The notes: generated by a model from the sequence alone, not told the origin. Numbered from the stretch's first letter, positions 1 through 9,238 are shown. The stretch: DNA of 15,196 nucleotides from Pleurotus djamor (GCA_029747585.1 JAPEVF010001026.1:1-15196); one strand, 5' to 3'. Translations and numbers: made by a program.

Positions 1-91
1 ATGCAATAAATACTTTTTGCGTTAATATGAAGTGGTATGATTTATACACATTTATTATAACTGCTCAATTTTTTTTGTTTTGTTTATCAAC

Positions 92-145
92 GCTTTCAGA
101 GCTTTCCTAGCTTTCCTAGCTTTTCCAGCTTTTTGTGCTTTTGAA
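92..145. repeat. Short tandem repeat, 9-bp period
   Basis: Six consecutive 9-bp units begin with GCTTT. The units at 101-109 and 110-118 are identical (GCTTTCCTA), and those at 92, 119, 128 and 137 are degenerate copies. The array lies in AT-rich DNA just upstream of a good donor (GTAAGT at 163) and about 100 bp before the first supported exon of the WSC gene. It may be a polypyrimidine-rich promoter or leader element, but no function is shown by the sequence. Confidence 0.6.
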
Positions 146-241
146 GCATTGGCGCTCGCTATGTAAGTATTACAGCATCTTTTTCTTGCTTTGTCATACC
201 TCTTGTACAAAGCATAACTTTAAGCGCTTTTTCTATTTTAG

Positions 242-871
242 ATATACAAGATACCTTTCTCCCACAGCTTCTTGATCTTATCTAGCTTCCATCTGCTCCT
301 GGTAAAAATGATGTTTTCCTGATGTTGTGGCTTGCCTCTCCTCGTACTAATGCCTCCTTCCCTGGCCGTAGTCCTCGGTCTCCCTCCCGCGAAGTTCCGG
401 TCAGACGAACGCAAACCAAGGCGATGTACTTGGACTAAACCTACCGCTGTCGTTGTATCTTTGGAACTACCAAGGGTGCTTTGTGTTCGTGACGTTTCTC
501 TTCCTTCACTGTTTCAGCGTGACTACTAATCTACTCTCTTTTCATGCAGAGATTCCGTCAGCAATCGTTCCTTACCAATCCAGAAAATCCTCAGTGGTGA
601 TGCGACAATCCAGAAATGCATCACCGCATGCGACGATGACAACTTCACGCGCGCGGGACTCGAGTTTGCGAACGAATGCTGTGAGGCATTGCTGGTATAT
701 GTAGAATCGAATGTGCCAGCTGACTTCACATCACCTACAGTCTGTGGAGGAAGCATCGCCTCCGAAAAAAGGCCTGATTCTGAATGTAACATGGCTTGCA
801 AAGGAGACAGTCAGCAAGTCTGTGGCGGACCAGACCGTCTCAGTGTGGTTTCCAAGTTGGCGCTTCCTTGA
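242..871 (+). CDS. WSC-domain protein (single WSC domain, 5' end unresolved)
   Basis: The spliced reading gives one WSC domain, a cysteine-rich module of fungal wall stress sensors and secreted carbohydrate-binding enzymes. Exons are about 242-301, 372-484, 550-680 and 741-871. Introns are 302-371 (branch CTAAT 20 nt before the acceptor), 485-549 (GTTCGT donor) and 681-740 (GTGAGG donor). Joining them yields, in order, YQGCFVDS, RSLP, AGLEFANECFCGG, CNMACKGD and CGGPDRLSV, with all eight expected cysteines; the ECFC motif exists only after removal of the 60-bp intron. A hydrophobic stretch (FLILSSFHLLL) encoded at 269-301 could be part of a signal peptide, but no in-frame ATG was found before it, so a further 5' exon is likely. 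The stop falls 7 codons after the domain, so there is no membrane segment or catalytic domain. This is short for the family and may be a truncated copy. The domain call is secure; the gene ends are not. Confidence 0.72.
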
Positions 872-902
872 GGTCTGAACACCCCTTGCTCGGAGCACGA
901 CG

Positions 903-964
903 GTAAGCAAACAGCGTCTCAACTCATAGATAGAGAAATTACTGACACATTGGATGCATCCTAG
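903..964 (+). other. Candidate intron beyond the WSC stop codon
   Basis: GTAAGC donor at 903, CTGAC branch-like sequence at 942-946 and CTAG acceptor ending at 964; 62 bp, the size of the neighbouring introns. It lies 31 bp after the TGA at 869-871. It is either a 3' UTR intron or a sign that the WSC gene once continued and was cut short by a stop or frameshift. Confidence 0.4.
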
Positions 965-2378
965 CCTCCCGCTAGTGCTCGTTTGTCCCAATATATGATG
1001 TAGATCGCGCCTTTCGCGTTTAGCAAATATGTTCCAGATACTACATTTTTACAGGTTTTCTTGTGTCCTTTCAATGCTAAGCGTGCTTACCCATCGTTCT
1101 TCCTGGATGTCTAGTAGACCCAAAGTAGACCGAGCACATCCGTCAACACATCCAAAACACATTTTGAGGGTTACACATCGAGGAGAATACTATCAATGTA
1201 TGGTCCGGCCAAAATTATGACATTGACTTCCAGCTGCTCTGCTCTGGATCGCCCGGTCCAAATCCTTGAGAAGTATGAATAGGGTAATCGGAGAGTAAAT
1301 TGAGGTCACGTGGGCGCGGCCATTGTTCTTGGCACTGGGGGACGCGTCGCCGTCACTCTTTCAAGTTTCCTGATCATTGATTCGTCATTCATTGCCAACG
1401 ACTTTGGTCCTACTCAGTCTTCAGTCTAGCAGGCTATGAAATCCATAATCATGTCCGCGCTGCTCACTTTGGAGAGGCTCGCTTTAAACGATTTTGAGGC
1501 AAGATCTCCCGGCCATTCCGTCTGTATGAGCACACTCAACGTCCCTCTGGCCTAGCAATGCGACACAGCGCCTATCAGAACGAGAGTTGACGTTGAACGT
1601 TGAACACTGAGCTGAAGCTTAGCTTGAAGAGCAGATCAGCCAGCTTTGCGACGCCCCAGTGCAAGTTCTACGGTGATTCAATTGGGGGGCTGTAGGGTGA
1701 TATAGGGCTGATATCTGAGAGCTGGTGGGGAAACGTTTTGAAAATCTTCAAAACTATGTACGCGGAACTCGAGCGCATCCTCCATCAACTCACTAAAAAG
1801 AGAAGGGTTGGGGCAACCGAAGAACAGGTCCTTGGGTGGATTCAGTCATGTCGATGAACCTGCGCTGGCTCTCCTGGTCTGGGTGCTTGGAGTTGGATGA
1901 AGGATCTCTTTCTCGAAGTCTCATGCTATATCGGGCCAGTGCCCGCCGTCTATCAACTTGCTGGTCACAAAGCGAAGAGCCGTCTTCGGATGGCTCCCTT
2001 CAGTTTTCCGCAGAGGCCGAAACAATGCCTTCTATTCCTGCCGTCCCCTGCTCAGTAGGTTGAAGCACACAAATTATCCCATGCTACCTCGATCTCAGTA
2101 CACCAATCAATCTAGTAACCCGAACTCGAATCATTGCTGGCCGGAAGCTGCAGCATATTCGCCTACAAAGTAGTTGGGAAGTTACGACCTCCTTCTGGCC
2201 TCTCGGCGATGCTGTGGCGTAGCGCACTTTCTGCAGCTAGCGTCACGCAGATCATAGGGTCTCACTTGCACGGGCTGCTTTTGGTCAGTTCTTTCGCAGT
2301 CAAATCAACGTGCAGAATGGTCTATTTACTATATCAAAGTGTCTTCAACTCACAACCCTCTAACGAAGGCTCGTGGAA
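965..2378. other. Gene-poor stretch with coding-like debris
   Basis: No continuous gene is supported in this 1.4 kb. Isolated pieces look protein-like. A plus-strand ATG at 1436 (second ATG at 1451) opens a 35-codon frame beginning MKSIIMSALLTLERLALNDF. A short helical-looking stretch LEEQISQLCDAPVQVLR lies at about 1624-1674. A 33-codon ORF runs 1756-1857 (start MYAELERILHQLTKKRR). The frames do not join convincingly with good splice sites, so this could be a decayed gene or a gene with structure I cannot solve. A CACGTG block at 1305 resembles the F-box promoters further right. Confidence 0.4.
1305..1321. promoter_or_regulatory. CACGTG palindrome with GC-rich flank
   Basis: GTCACGTG followed by GGCGCGGCC. 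CACGTG is the core site of bHLH factors in fungi. About 60 bp downstream is TGATCATTGA. The spacing and content resemble the region upstream of the F-box genes, but no F-box gene follows here. Confidence 0.35.
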
Positions 2379-4834
2379 ATGCCTCGAACGACACTCTTTG
2401 CTCTGGTATTACTCGCAGTGCTCACGATCACTGTTCGAGGAGCAAATGATTGGTCTCAGCCTTGTTTCAAGGGCGAATGTGCCTACGATCTCCTCGATCA
2501 CACTGGGGCATCCGGGATCCTCAAAGTCGTAGGTCTTTTGCTGAGACCTCGCTTATTATTCTCGACTAAAACTTCATCCTTGCAAAATGTAGTTCGCTTC
2601 TCCGAAGGCTTTGACTGACATTACGCCTGCAGCGGGCTGGGTAGTCCTGGACTGCGATCCGAACACCCTTGATCAAGACATCCGTCTGGTTTGCCAAGAT
2701 GACCATCCCGCGTCTGGGTGTAACCATGTCTTCGAGCATTCCGGTCCCGTCGATAAGATCGTCCGGCTTCCCGAGAGTGTACGTACGATTACGCCCAAGC
2801 ATCTGCCCTTCGTGTTTATTCCTTCCATCCGTTTATGCTTGGTTCAGTGCGGCCATGGTCCCTTTGCTCGCATAGCTCGGGTGAGTGTCGCCCACGATCA
2901 ATCCATCCCCGATCATGTCCAGGCAACCATCGTCAAACGTGATGGTGTTTCGCCCCAAGTACACATGATGACGATTGATGGAAACTTTCATCAAGTTGAC
3001 CCTTCAAAGTATGTGCCCACCTTCTACTTGAACTTTGAAGCTCGCTAACTCAAGGTCATTTTGTTTCCCATAGAAATGGAGAGGTCAAGATTGCCTTCGT
3101 TGGCGTAAATCATTCCTTACTTCATATCTCGCTTGCGCGCTCACGCGGTAATAGGTCAACGCGCCCGGTGTCGACCTCAACGAAGCCTTTGCAGATCTAA
3201 GCTGGGATGATATCATTGGTGGTCTCACTAAAGCCAAGGAATGGGTCAGCAAAGCCGTCGATACCGTGGCGAAAGCAATCAAGGATGGTTCGAAGTGGGT
3301 CGCCGATCGTCTGAAAGACCTGTCAGATCTCATCAAAGGCGACTAATTTTCTCGCATTCCCATCTCGTCAACAACCTAACCTTTTTTTCACCACCAGACA
3401 AGACAAAATTCGGTATCAAGCCGAATGTGAACACATCGAAGATCAGCTTGAACACGAAGCCACTCAATTGGACGCAGCCTTTGTCGATCAACAGCTGTCC
3501 TATAGGCAAAGTCGGTGCGGAGTTGACCCTCACCGGATGGCTGCAAGGTCGTTTCGGGGTTGTGATCATTGGAAGCATTGTCCCTCCTGCTATTGACGAT
3601 ATGGCTACTTACGGAGGTCAGTTGCTGCTCTCCTTGATGAGTGCCGTTGACTCAAATTGAATTGCCCCGCTCTCCCATAGGTCTCAGTGCCGAATTTGAC
3701 GCCAAGTTACATCTCCAGCTTTTGCTGACGGTTAGCATGAGCTTTCCGTTTGATCATTGCAGTTCAAGTTGACAATCTATTTGTGTTGGACAGGGTGGCT
3801 TCACCGTTGAAAAGAAGTTGATGGACGACTATGGGTTGCCCGGACTGACTATTCCAAAGTAAGTTCAGCGCAATTCATTGTCGCGGTCTACACTAAGCCG
3901 TTTCCCCTCAGGATCATTACCATCGGACCATACATATCCATTGTCGGAAAGCTTCAAGGTCATCTCAAGCTTGTTGTCAACACCGATTTCCATTTGAACT
4001 ACAAGCTGGACAATCTACAGCTTTGGTATCCCGAGAACGCCGCCCAGAAATATGCCTACCGAAATGGAATCAACAGCGGAGATTCTGGTAAGCTGATATG
4101 CTGGTGTTCAACGAGATACCCGTGAATTTCGTTACAGACTTAACCGTGTCGGCCTCGGCATCCATCAATGCGACAGGTGTGTGCTCTCCTTGAAATGAGT
4201 TTGAGGACAGCTGCTCAAAATAACGTGCAACAAGGCTTCATTCAGGCAACTATTACGCCCAAGCTACATTTTGGTCTTTCCATTGGCAGCGGGTTTGCTA
4301 CGGCTAGCATTTATGTTGGCGCCAACACATGGGTTCGCGGAACAATCTCTGCCCAAGCACAAGCCTCGGTTAGCAACAAACGTGACCTGAGAAGTCTTCC
4401 AGCTTCAACGTCTCAAGCTCAAGGGTTGATTTCGAGAGCTCAGTACCCTCCCCTTCGGGATCTACTCCCCCGAGACTATGCAGCTGCTGAGGCCAGTTTC
4501 GCTGGATGCTTCTGGCTTGACGCTGGTTTAGACCTCTTCGGTGGCGGCGAAGGGAAGATATGGAAGTACTCCGCCAAAGCTGACTTTACAATTTGGACTA
4601 GTCCAGAATTCAAGATATTCGGAGTTTGTGCTTTATCAGCCTCACCGCCAATCCCGTACTCATACTTTCTGTTAGCAATGCTGGGGCTTGGGTACAAAGA
4701 CTCGCTCGGAGGTCAACAACAAGCCAAAGTATACAATGAAAGAGGTCGACAAACTCTCTAAGGCCCCGAAGAACTGCCCCACCGGTGCAAAGGTGTCGAA
4801 GGCTGCCAGTGGGAGGACTGAAGGGAGGAAGTAA
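2379..4834 (+). CDS. Secreted protein of unknown function, 12 exons, about 602 aa
   Basis: ATG at 2379 gives a classic signal peptide (hydrophobic core LFALVLLAVLTITV, likely cleavage after VRGA) and a mature start NDWSQPCFKGECAYDL. Exons are 2379-2528, 2593-2778, 2848-3008, 3074-3104, 3155-3338, 3398-3616, 3681-3730, 3794-3858, 3912-4087, 4138-4176, 4235-4623 and 4676-4834. They sum to 1809 nt, in frame throughout. All introns are 50-69 bp with GT-AG ends except 3339-3397 (see its own entry). The first 150 residues (SPKALTDITPAAGW, LDCDP, IRLVCQDD, VRLPESCGHGPFAR) resemble a family of Agaricomycete secreted hypothetical proteins; I cannot assign a named domain with certainty. The middle is an amphipathic helical segment (about 195-235). 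The rest is beta-rich and hydrophobic, then a basic tail. Dibasic KR sites (VKRDG, SNKRD) could be Kex2-type cleavage points. Role unknown; probably extracellular or wall-associated. No neighbour suggests a pathway. Confidence 0.85.
3339..3397 (+). other. Probable GC-AG intron in the secreted-protein gene
   Basis: The upstream exon runs in frame into TAA at 3344-3346 and has no usable GT nearby. A GC donor at 3339 (GCGACT) with a CAACCTAAC branch-like region and CACCAG acceptor ending at 3397 restores the frame (IKDKTKFG) and gives a 59-bp intron like its neighbours. An alternative is a poor GT donor at 3298 (GTCGCC) joined to 3403, which would drop about 13 helical residues. Confidence 0.55.
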
Positions 4835-5032
4835 GTACTGGCTTTTACTGATGATGGTGTGTTTTGAAACCAGTCTGTTTAGGTTGTCGTGAGGCTATCA
4901 TTAGGAGATTGTCCAATAACTCACCTGTAGTTGGTAATCACTGAATGATCATGTTCAATCTGACTGAATCGCTCTGTATTCAAGAAACAAACAACCGTAT
5001 GGAACAGAGTTGACATTCGTGGCACCGCAACT
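4835..5032. other. Intergenic region between convergent genes
   Basis: About 200 bp between the stop of the secreted-protein gene and the stop of the first F-box gene, which point at each other. It contains a possible last intron of the secreted-protein gene (4831-4882: GTAAGT donor, CTGAT branch-like site, TTTAG acceptor). No further gene is visible. Confidence 0.6.
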
Positions 5033-6628
5033 TCACAATATTTCGACCCCCTCAAAACCTATATATTCCAACCACCGTACTTGGGATTTGAACAACTTCA
5101 AATCTGACTTGGGAAGGGGGTACCGAAATCTTAGGGACTCGATACCGGTGTTGACAAGGTGGCGCCTTTCAAGTGCCTTGCGAAGGTTCTTCAAACTTGA
5201 ATCATGGCGTTGCAAGCTGGCATAGCCAGTGACGTGACAGTGTTTCAGCGAAGGGAATGAGAAGGGGAGGGTGGGACCGCGACGGGATCTGTTGACCTTG
5301 CTTGGAACATCTGACAAGATGACCGCCAAATCTTGTACTGTAGGGGTTACGAGTGTTTCAAGAGAGTTCAGAGTGCGCGTAAAAGTTACGAGACTTTCAC
5401 GAATAAAAGTGACGGGTCTAGGATAGCCTTGCCCCAGGGCAAGCTCAAGAACTTTAAGCGGACTATCCGGGGAAAGAGATAGGATCATAGGAGGCACGGA
5501 AAAATCGGCGGGTCCATGGAGTATTAATTGAGACGGTTGCGGGGTACCGGGCGAAGGAGTGGCGGGATCCAAAATCGAGCTGGGCTCCACAGCCATGGTG
5601 ATATTGAGTTCCTCATACAGGAGCCGTAGTTTGAGTGTGGACGGGGTTGGTTGCCGCGGGAAAATGGAGTAGAATGCGCCAGTTGCTTGTACAGCGAGAG
5701 CGGGAGAGACTATCTCGGTCGCCTCAGCAACAATTGACCGGATGTTGGGGCAAGCAAAGCTCCGAAGCATCGATATGATGACACAGGGATCTTTGACCTC
5801 GATCTTGATGTCTGTCAGACACGGAGATTCAATTTGAAGATCCCCGGGAATTGCGTCTGAGAATTGGAGGAGGTCCACGAGCTCCAGAGACTCCAGATAT
5901 TGCATTTCTTTGAGGGCGAGCATGACTTCTAGCATCGGTTGAGAATGCCTGTGTTCATTATACCTGATATGCAGCGTGCGAACTTGGAAGAGGGCGGGCG
6001 TATTGATGTTGAAGTAGCAGTCGGTCAGTTTGACACAACGCAGAAGTGGGACTTGATCTGCGTCAAGCTCTGTCGCAAATTCAATGTTTGTCATACAGGT
6101 TGTGGAAATATCCATGTAGTTCAAATTTGATGCCTTCAACTCTTTGAGAAAGGGAATCCAAGTTGAGTCGTACGAGTATTTCAGCTGAACGCCCTTGAGT
6201 CGATGGGCATGGCTAAACCACAAGGCGACGAGATCCATATTGGGAGCGAAGTCAAATGTTTCAATGTACAGAGGTGCCAATTTGGAGCGCTCTAGGAATA
6301 GTTCCGCGAGAGCCAGTTGGCTGTGTGAGTAGATCAACCCCCAAAGTTGAGGGGTGTTAATTGCGACATTTCGCCACAAACGGCAAACTTGAGTGATATG
6401 CAGACGAGAGGCATAGGGTTCGTGGTAGAAATTTGGGAGTGTAGGTGCGAGGGTATCTACCCATTCAAAGATCATGGACAAAACCTCGGAGGGTAGTCGC
6501 GAAACAATGAAGAGGCGGGCGTTGCAGTAGCCTTCCGGGGTACGAATATTTGCGAGCAAGGCCTCTGCTTTCCCTTGACCCTCACATATAGTCAGCGAGG
6601 TGTCAAGGAACCGTGTGATAGGTGACAT
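5033..6628 (-). CDS. F-box-like domain protein 1 (531 aa, single exon)
   Basis: An uninterrupted 531-codon frame. The F-box-like domain lies at about residues 42-100: SRLPSEVLSMIFEWV, then a spacer, then ITQVCRLWRNVAINTPQLW, the three-helix signature that binds Skp1. It is preceded by FLDTSLT and a short region where its relatives have a coiled coil; here that part is altered (CEGQGKAEALLANI). The remaining 430 residues are leucine-rich beta/alpha segments with no clean repeat consensus, ending in a PFSFPSLK motif near residue 450. Expected role: substrate receptor of an SCF ubiquitin ligase, target unknown. The ATG at 6628 matches the N termini of the three paralogues in this window. The gene lies in tandem with F-box gene 2, whose stop is 293 bp upstream, so it probably has its own promoter with CACGTG at 6708. 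Confidence 0.9.
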   Translation of the reverse strand: MSPITRFLDTSLTICEGQGKAEALLANIRTPEGYCNARLFIVSRLPSEVLSMIFEWVDTLAPTLPNFYHEPYASRLHITQVCRLWRNVAINTPQLWGLIYSHSQLALAELFLERSKLAPLYIETFDFAPNMDLVALWFSHAHRLKGVQLKYSYDSTWIPFLKELKASNLNYMDISTTCMTNIEFATELDADQVPLLRCVKLTDCYFNINTPALFQVRTLHIRYNEHRHSQPMLEVMLALKEMQYLESLELVDLLQFSDAIPGDLQIESPCLTDIKIEVKDPCVIISMLRSFACPNIRSIVAEATEIVSPALAVQATGAFYSIFPRQPTPSTLKLRLLYEELNITMAVEPSSILDPATPSPGTPQPSQLILHGPADFSVPPMILSLSPDSPLKVLELALGQGYPRPVTFIRESLVTFTRTLNSLETLVTPTVQDLAVILSDVPSKVNRSRRGPTLPFSFPSLKHCHVTGYASLQRHDSSLKNLRKALERRHLVNTGIESLRFRYPLPKSDLKLFKSQVRWLEYIGFEGVEIL

Positions 6629-6707
6629 TACAACGGGGAATCTGGTGGATGTGGTGGTTGTGGACTAAGAGGTGATCGGCGTCATCCGAGCAGGGTCATT
6701 CAAAATG

Positions 6708-6720
6708 CACGTGGGCGCGA
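6708..6720 (-). promoter_or_regulatory. CACGTG site upstream of F-box gene 1
   Basis: CACGTG at 6708-6713, 80 bp before the ATG at 6628, flanked on the plus strand by GGCGCGA. Reading towards the gene, GATCAC follows 30 bp later (6672-6677). The same order of elements is found before F-box genes 2 and 3. Confidence 0.4.
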
Positions 6721-6921
6721 AAACAGGGGCGACCGGTCCATCCTCGTTGACAACCGAGTGCAACTCAAGTTACACTACAAGTGAACATATAAGCACTAGC
6801 ATGTTGATTGAAACATATTTTATGTCCATACACAAGTACATAGTGGTAGAGTCATTGAGATATCGTAACAAAGGGAAAAAATACATTGGATTAGTACGGG
6901 AGACAATGTGTCATCGTGGCA

Positions 6922-8517
6922 TCAGAATGGCTCAACGGCTGCATCAAAGGTAATGCGACCCAGCCAGTGCACCTCTGGTCTCAGATAGTCCACCAGCAAA
7001 TCAGCAGGGACACTCAGGACCTCGATGGTATCAAGGCCAATGCGACGGCGCTCTTGAAGTGAATCGCGGATCGCGAGATAACTTGCCTCACAAAACATGA
7101 AGCTGCCGGCGTGAACGACATGCATGTGCTTGACACTTGGAAAAGAGAAGTCGGGGGGAACATCATTGTCGTCCAGAGCTTGATAAATCTCGTCCAGAGT
7201 TGGAACATCCGCTATGAGGACGCAAAGGTCCTCTATAGAATCGGCCACGATTCGTTCCACGTAGTCCAGGGTGCGCGTGAAGGTTCGCAGTGCTTGATAA
7301 TCGATATCGTGGTCGACATCAAGGTTTTGTCCCAGATTACAATCAAGAAATGTGAGTAAGGTCTCTGGGAAAGGGGACACAATTGCGAGACACCCTGAGA
7401 AGTCGGTGGGTCCGTGGAGCGTCAATTGTGCTTTGGTATAGCTCGAATCCGGGGTTGAATCCGACTTGATGAATATGGTGGAAGCGATTTTATCACTATG
7501 AAGCACGACTTGCAACTTGATTGACGACGGGGGTCCCGGCAAGATGGAAGACAGCGCTGTAACACACTTTCGAGCAGAGTTTCTTTTGGTTACCATTTTC
7601 GTTGTGTCCACAACGATCGACCGGATGTTGGGGCAGTCGAAGATTGTGAGCATCAACATAGCACGGGGGTTGCGTACTTTGAGTGTCAGGTCCTTCAGCA
7701 GCGGAAGCTCGAGGCGAAGATTCTCTGGAATACCGGCGGTTGAGGAGAGGAAGTTAACAAGCTTCAGGGACTCCAGGGATGGCATTTCCTTGAGGGCAAA
7801 CAAAACATCGGGCATCGGCTGAAAGGCAGTGTCCTCGTCGTACTGGATGTGCAGCGTGCGAAGTTGAGAGAGGAAGGGCAACTGAAGGGCGAAGTAGCAA
7901 TTGGTGAGTTTCACCTCACGCAGGTGCGGGATGTGGCCTGGATCAACCTCCGGCGCGAAATGTAAGCTTGTCGGTTCGGGTGTGTGAAGGACAAGCGTCT
8001 CCAAGTTCGGTGCCTTCATGGTTTCAATCAAAGGGATCCAGTTACTGGAGTGGACGAACTCAATCCCCTTGAGGTGACCGGCAAAGTGGTTCAAACACAG
8101 AGCAATGACATCCATACGCGGGGTGTCAGCGTAAGACTTGAGGTACAGAGGCGCCGATTTCGAATGGTACAGAAATGTCCGCGCCAGAGCCAAGGGGCTG
8201 TCCGAGTATATCGAGGTCCACAGTCTTGGGGAGTTGATCGCGATATTTCGCCACAAACGACAGACTCGAGTGATAGACAGCCAACCGGCGTATGGGTTCC
8301 TGCGTATGGGGTCCCATGATACCGAGGGGTTGTAGGGCTCAGGAAGAGCTGCATACTCGAAGATCATGGATAGAACCTCGCAGGGCAAGCGCAACACGAA
8401 GACTCGGGAACTGCAGTAATCTTCAAGGGTGCGAATAGCCGCGTAGAAGGCATCGATCTTCTTGCGCACCTCCTTGACGGTTGGCGAGGTATTGAGATAC
8501 CCCGATACCAAAGGCAT
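6922..8517 (-). CDS. F-box-like domain protein 2 (531 aa, single exon)
   Basis: The frame is open up to 8589, but the Met at 8517 is preferred: MPLVSGYLNTSPTVKEV aligns with the starts of the three paralogues and makes the protein 531 aa, the same length as F-box protein 1. A short coiled-coil-like helix (KEVRKKIDAFYAAIRTLEDY) precedes the F-box-like domain at about 42-104 (LRLPCEVLSMIFEYA ... ITRVCRLWRNIAINSPRLW). The C-terminal part is leucine-rich and shares WIPL/WIPF, LTNCYF, LRTLHI and FSFPSVKH segments with protein 1, so the two are closest relatives within the window and likely arose by tandem duplication. Predicted SCF adaptor with unknown substrate. No frameshift or internal stop. 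Confidence 0.9.
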   Translation of the reverse strand: MPLVSGYLNTSPTVKEVRKKIDAFYAAIRTLEDYCSSRVFVLRLPCEVLSMIFEYAALPEPYNPSVSWDPIRRNPYAGWLSITRVCRLWRNIAINSPRLWTSIYSDSPLALARTFLYHSKSAPLYLKSYADTPRMDVIALCLNHFAGHLKGIEFVHSSNWIPLIETMKAPNLETLVLHTPEPTSLHFAPEVDPGHIPHLREVKLTNCYFALQLPFLSQLRTLHIQYDEDTAFQPMPDVLFALKEMPSLESLKLVNFLSSTAGIPENLRLELPLLKDLTLKVRNPRAMLMLTIFDCPNIRSIVVDTTKMVTKRNSARKCVTALSSILPGPPSSIKLQVVLHSDKIASTIFIKSDSTPDSSYTKAQLTLHGPTDFSGCLAIVSPFPETLLTFLDCNLGQNLDVDHDIDYQALRTFTRTLDYVERIVADSIEDLCVLIADVPTLDEIYQALDDNDVPPDFSFPSVKHMHVVHAGSFMFCEASYLAIRDSLQERRRIGLDTIEVLSVPADLLVDYLRPEVHWLGRITFDAAVEPF

Positions 8518-8633
8518 TCGTAGAGCAGAAGTGGTTGGTTGGTGACCTGAGCGTTGTGGTTTAAGAAGTGAGATTGTTATTGTGATCAAGGCCAGCCGAA
8601 CAAGGCCACAACGTCAAAAAGGGTCGACGGACG

Positions 8634-8641
8634 GTCACGTG
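8634..8641 (-). promoter_or_regulatory. CACGTG site upstream of F-box gene 2
   Basis: GTCACGTG on the plus strand, with CACGTG at 8636-8641, 119 bp before the preferred ATG at 8517. GATCAC on the gene's strand lies at 8582-8587, between the site and the start. Confidence 0.4.
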
Positions 8642-9238
8642 TTGGTCCATTGTCTATCGCAGGGGCTCACAGACACGACTGCCAAGCGGCCAATGCATCC
8701 ACATTTCGGAGAAGTTTGACTCCTTAGGGCTGCAATAAATGTCTAGTTAGCACAAGGAAAGATGAAGTAACGTGTCCGAAACACATTGAGAAGCGCTTGA
8801 CTCACAGTTCAGCTGTTTCTCCATCGATGATCCACCGTCATGTTTTAGACCCTCCGAGGCACAAGTTTGAATGGCTGACGGCAATGGGCACCGGAAGCTG
8901 AAAATCAGCAATGCTAAGGCTCGATGCATGAGCTGATGGGAAAGCACTGCAATCAAGCCTCGGGCACCCTGTATTAGCGAGACCTTCATCGTTGGCGGGG
9001 TACANTTGCGCTTGAAGTCCTAAAATCACCAGGCCACCTTATGGTGTTCTACCCCTCCCTTCTGGGGGCATCGCATTCATCGACGCCCGACGAACTTGGC
9101 CCTGTGATGGGAACGGACGGCAGACGAGCTAGATGTCTCATCTGGTTCGATGCAAGTTTGACCAGAGGCTGAAGCACTGCGATTAATCGAGGGGATATGA
9201 CCTGTTGAGTTGGGTTTGAGGTCGAGGAAGGAAAGGGA

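Noticed and set aside
163..241. GTAAGT...TTTAG intron before the WSC gene as part of its coding sequence
   Set aside because: Good splice signals, but no frame joins it to the later exons without a stop or with an ATG. It could only be a 5' UTR intron, so it is not annotated as coding.
332..529. Plus-strand ORF with a hydrophobic start as the first exon of the WSC gene
   Set aside because: It is in a different frame from the WSC exons and no acceptable intron connects it; the frame at 372-484 fits an acceptor exactly.
2611..3048. 145-codon ORF as a separate gene
   Set aside because: It covers exons 2 and 3 with the intron 2779-2847 read through. The donor GTACGT and acceptor TTCAG are clear and joining restores LPESCGHG.
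4168..4761. 197-codon plus-strand ORF as a gene of its own
   Set aside because: It is exon 11 of the secreted-protein gene plus parts of the flanking introns; splicing at 4177-4234 and 4624-4675 gives a better and longer reading.
7014..8354. Several 60-110 codon ORFs on both strands within F-box gene 2
   Set aside because: They are antisense or shifted shadows of the 531-aa F-box frame, which has paralogue support along its length.
8518..8589. 24-residue N-terminal extension of F-box protein 2
   Set aside because: Paralogues start at the equivalent of Met 8517, and using it makes proteins 1 and 2 equal in length.
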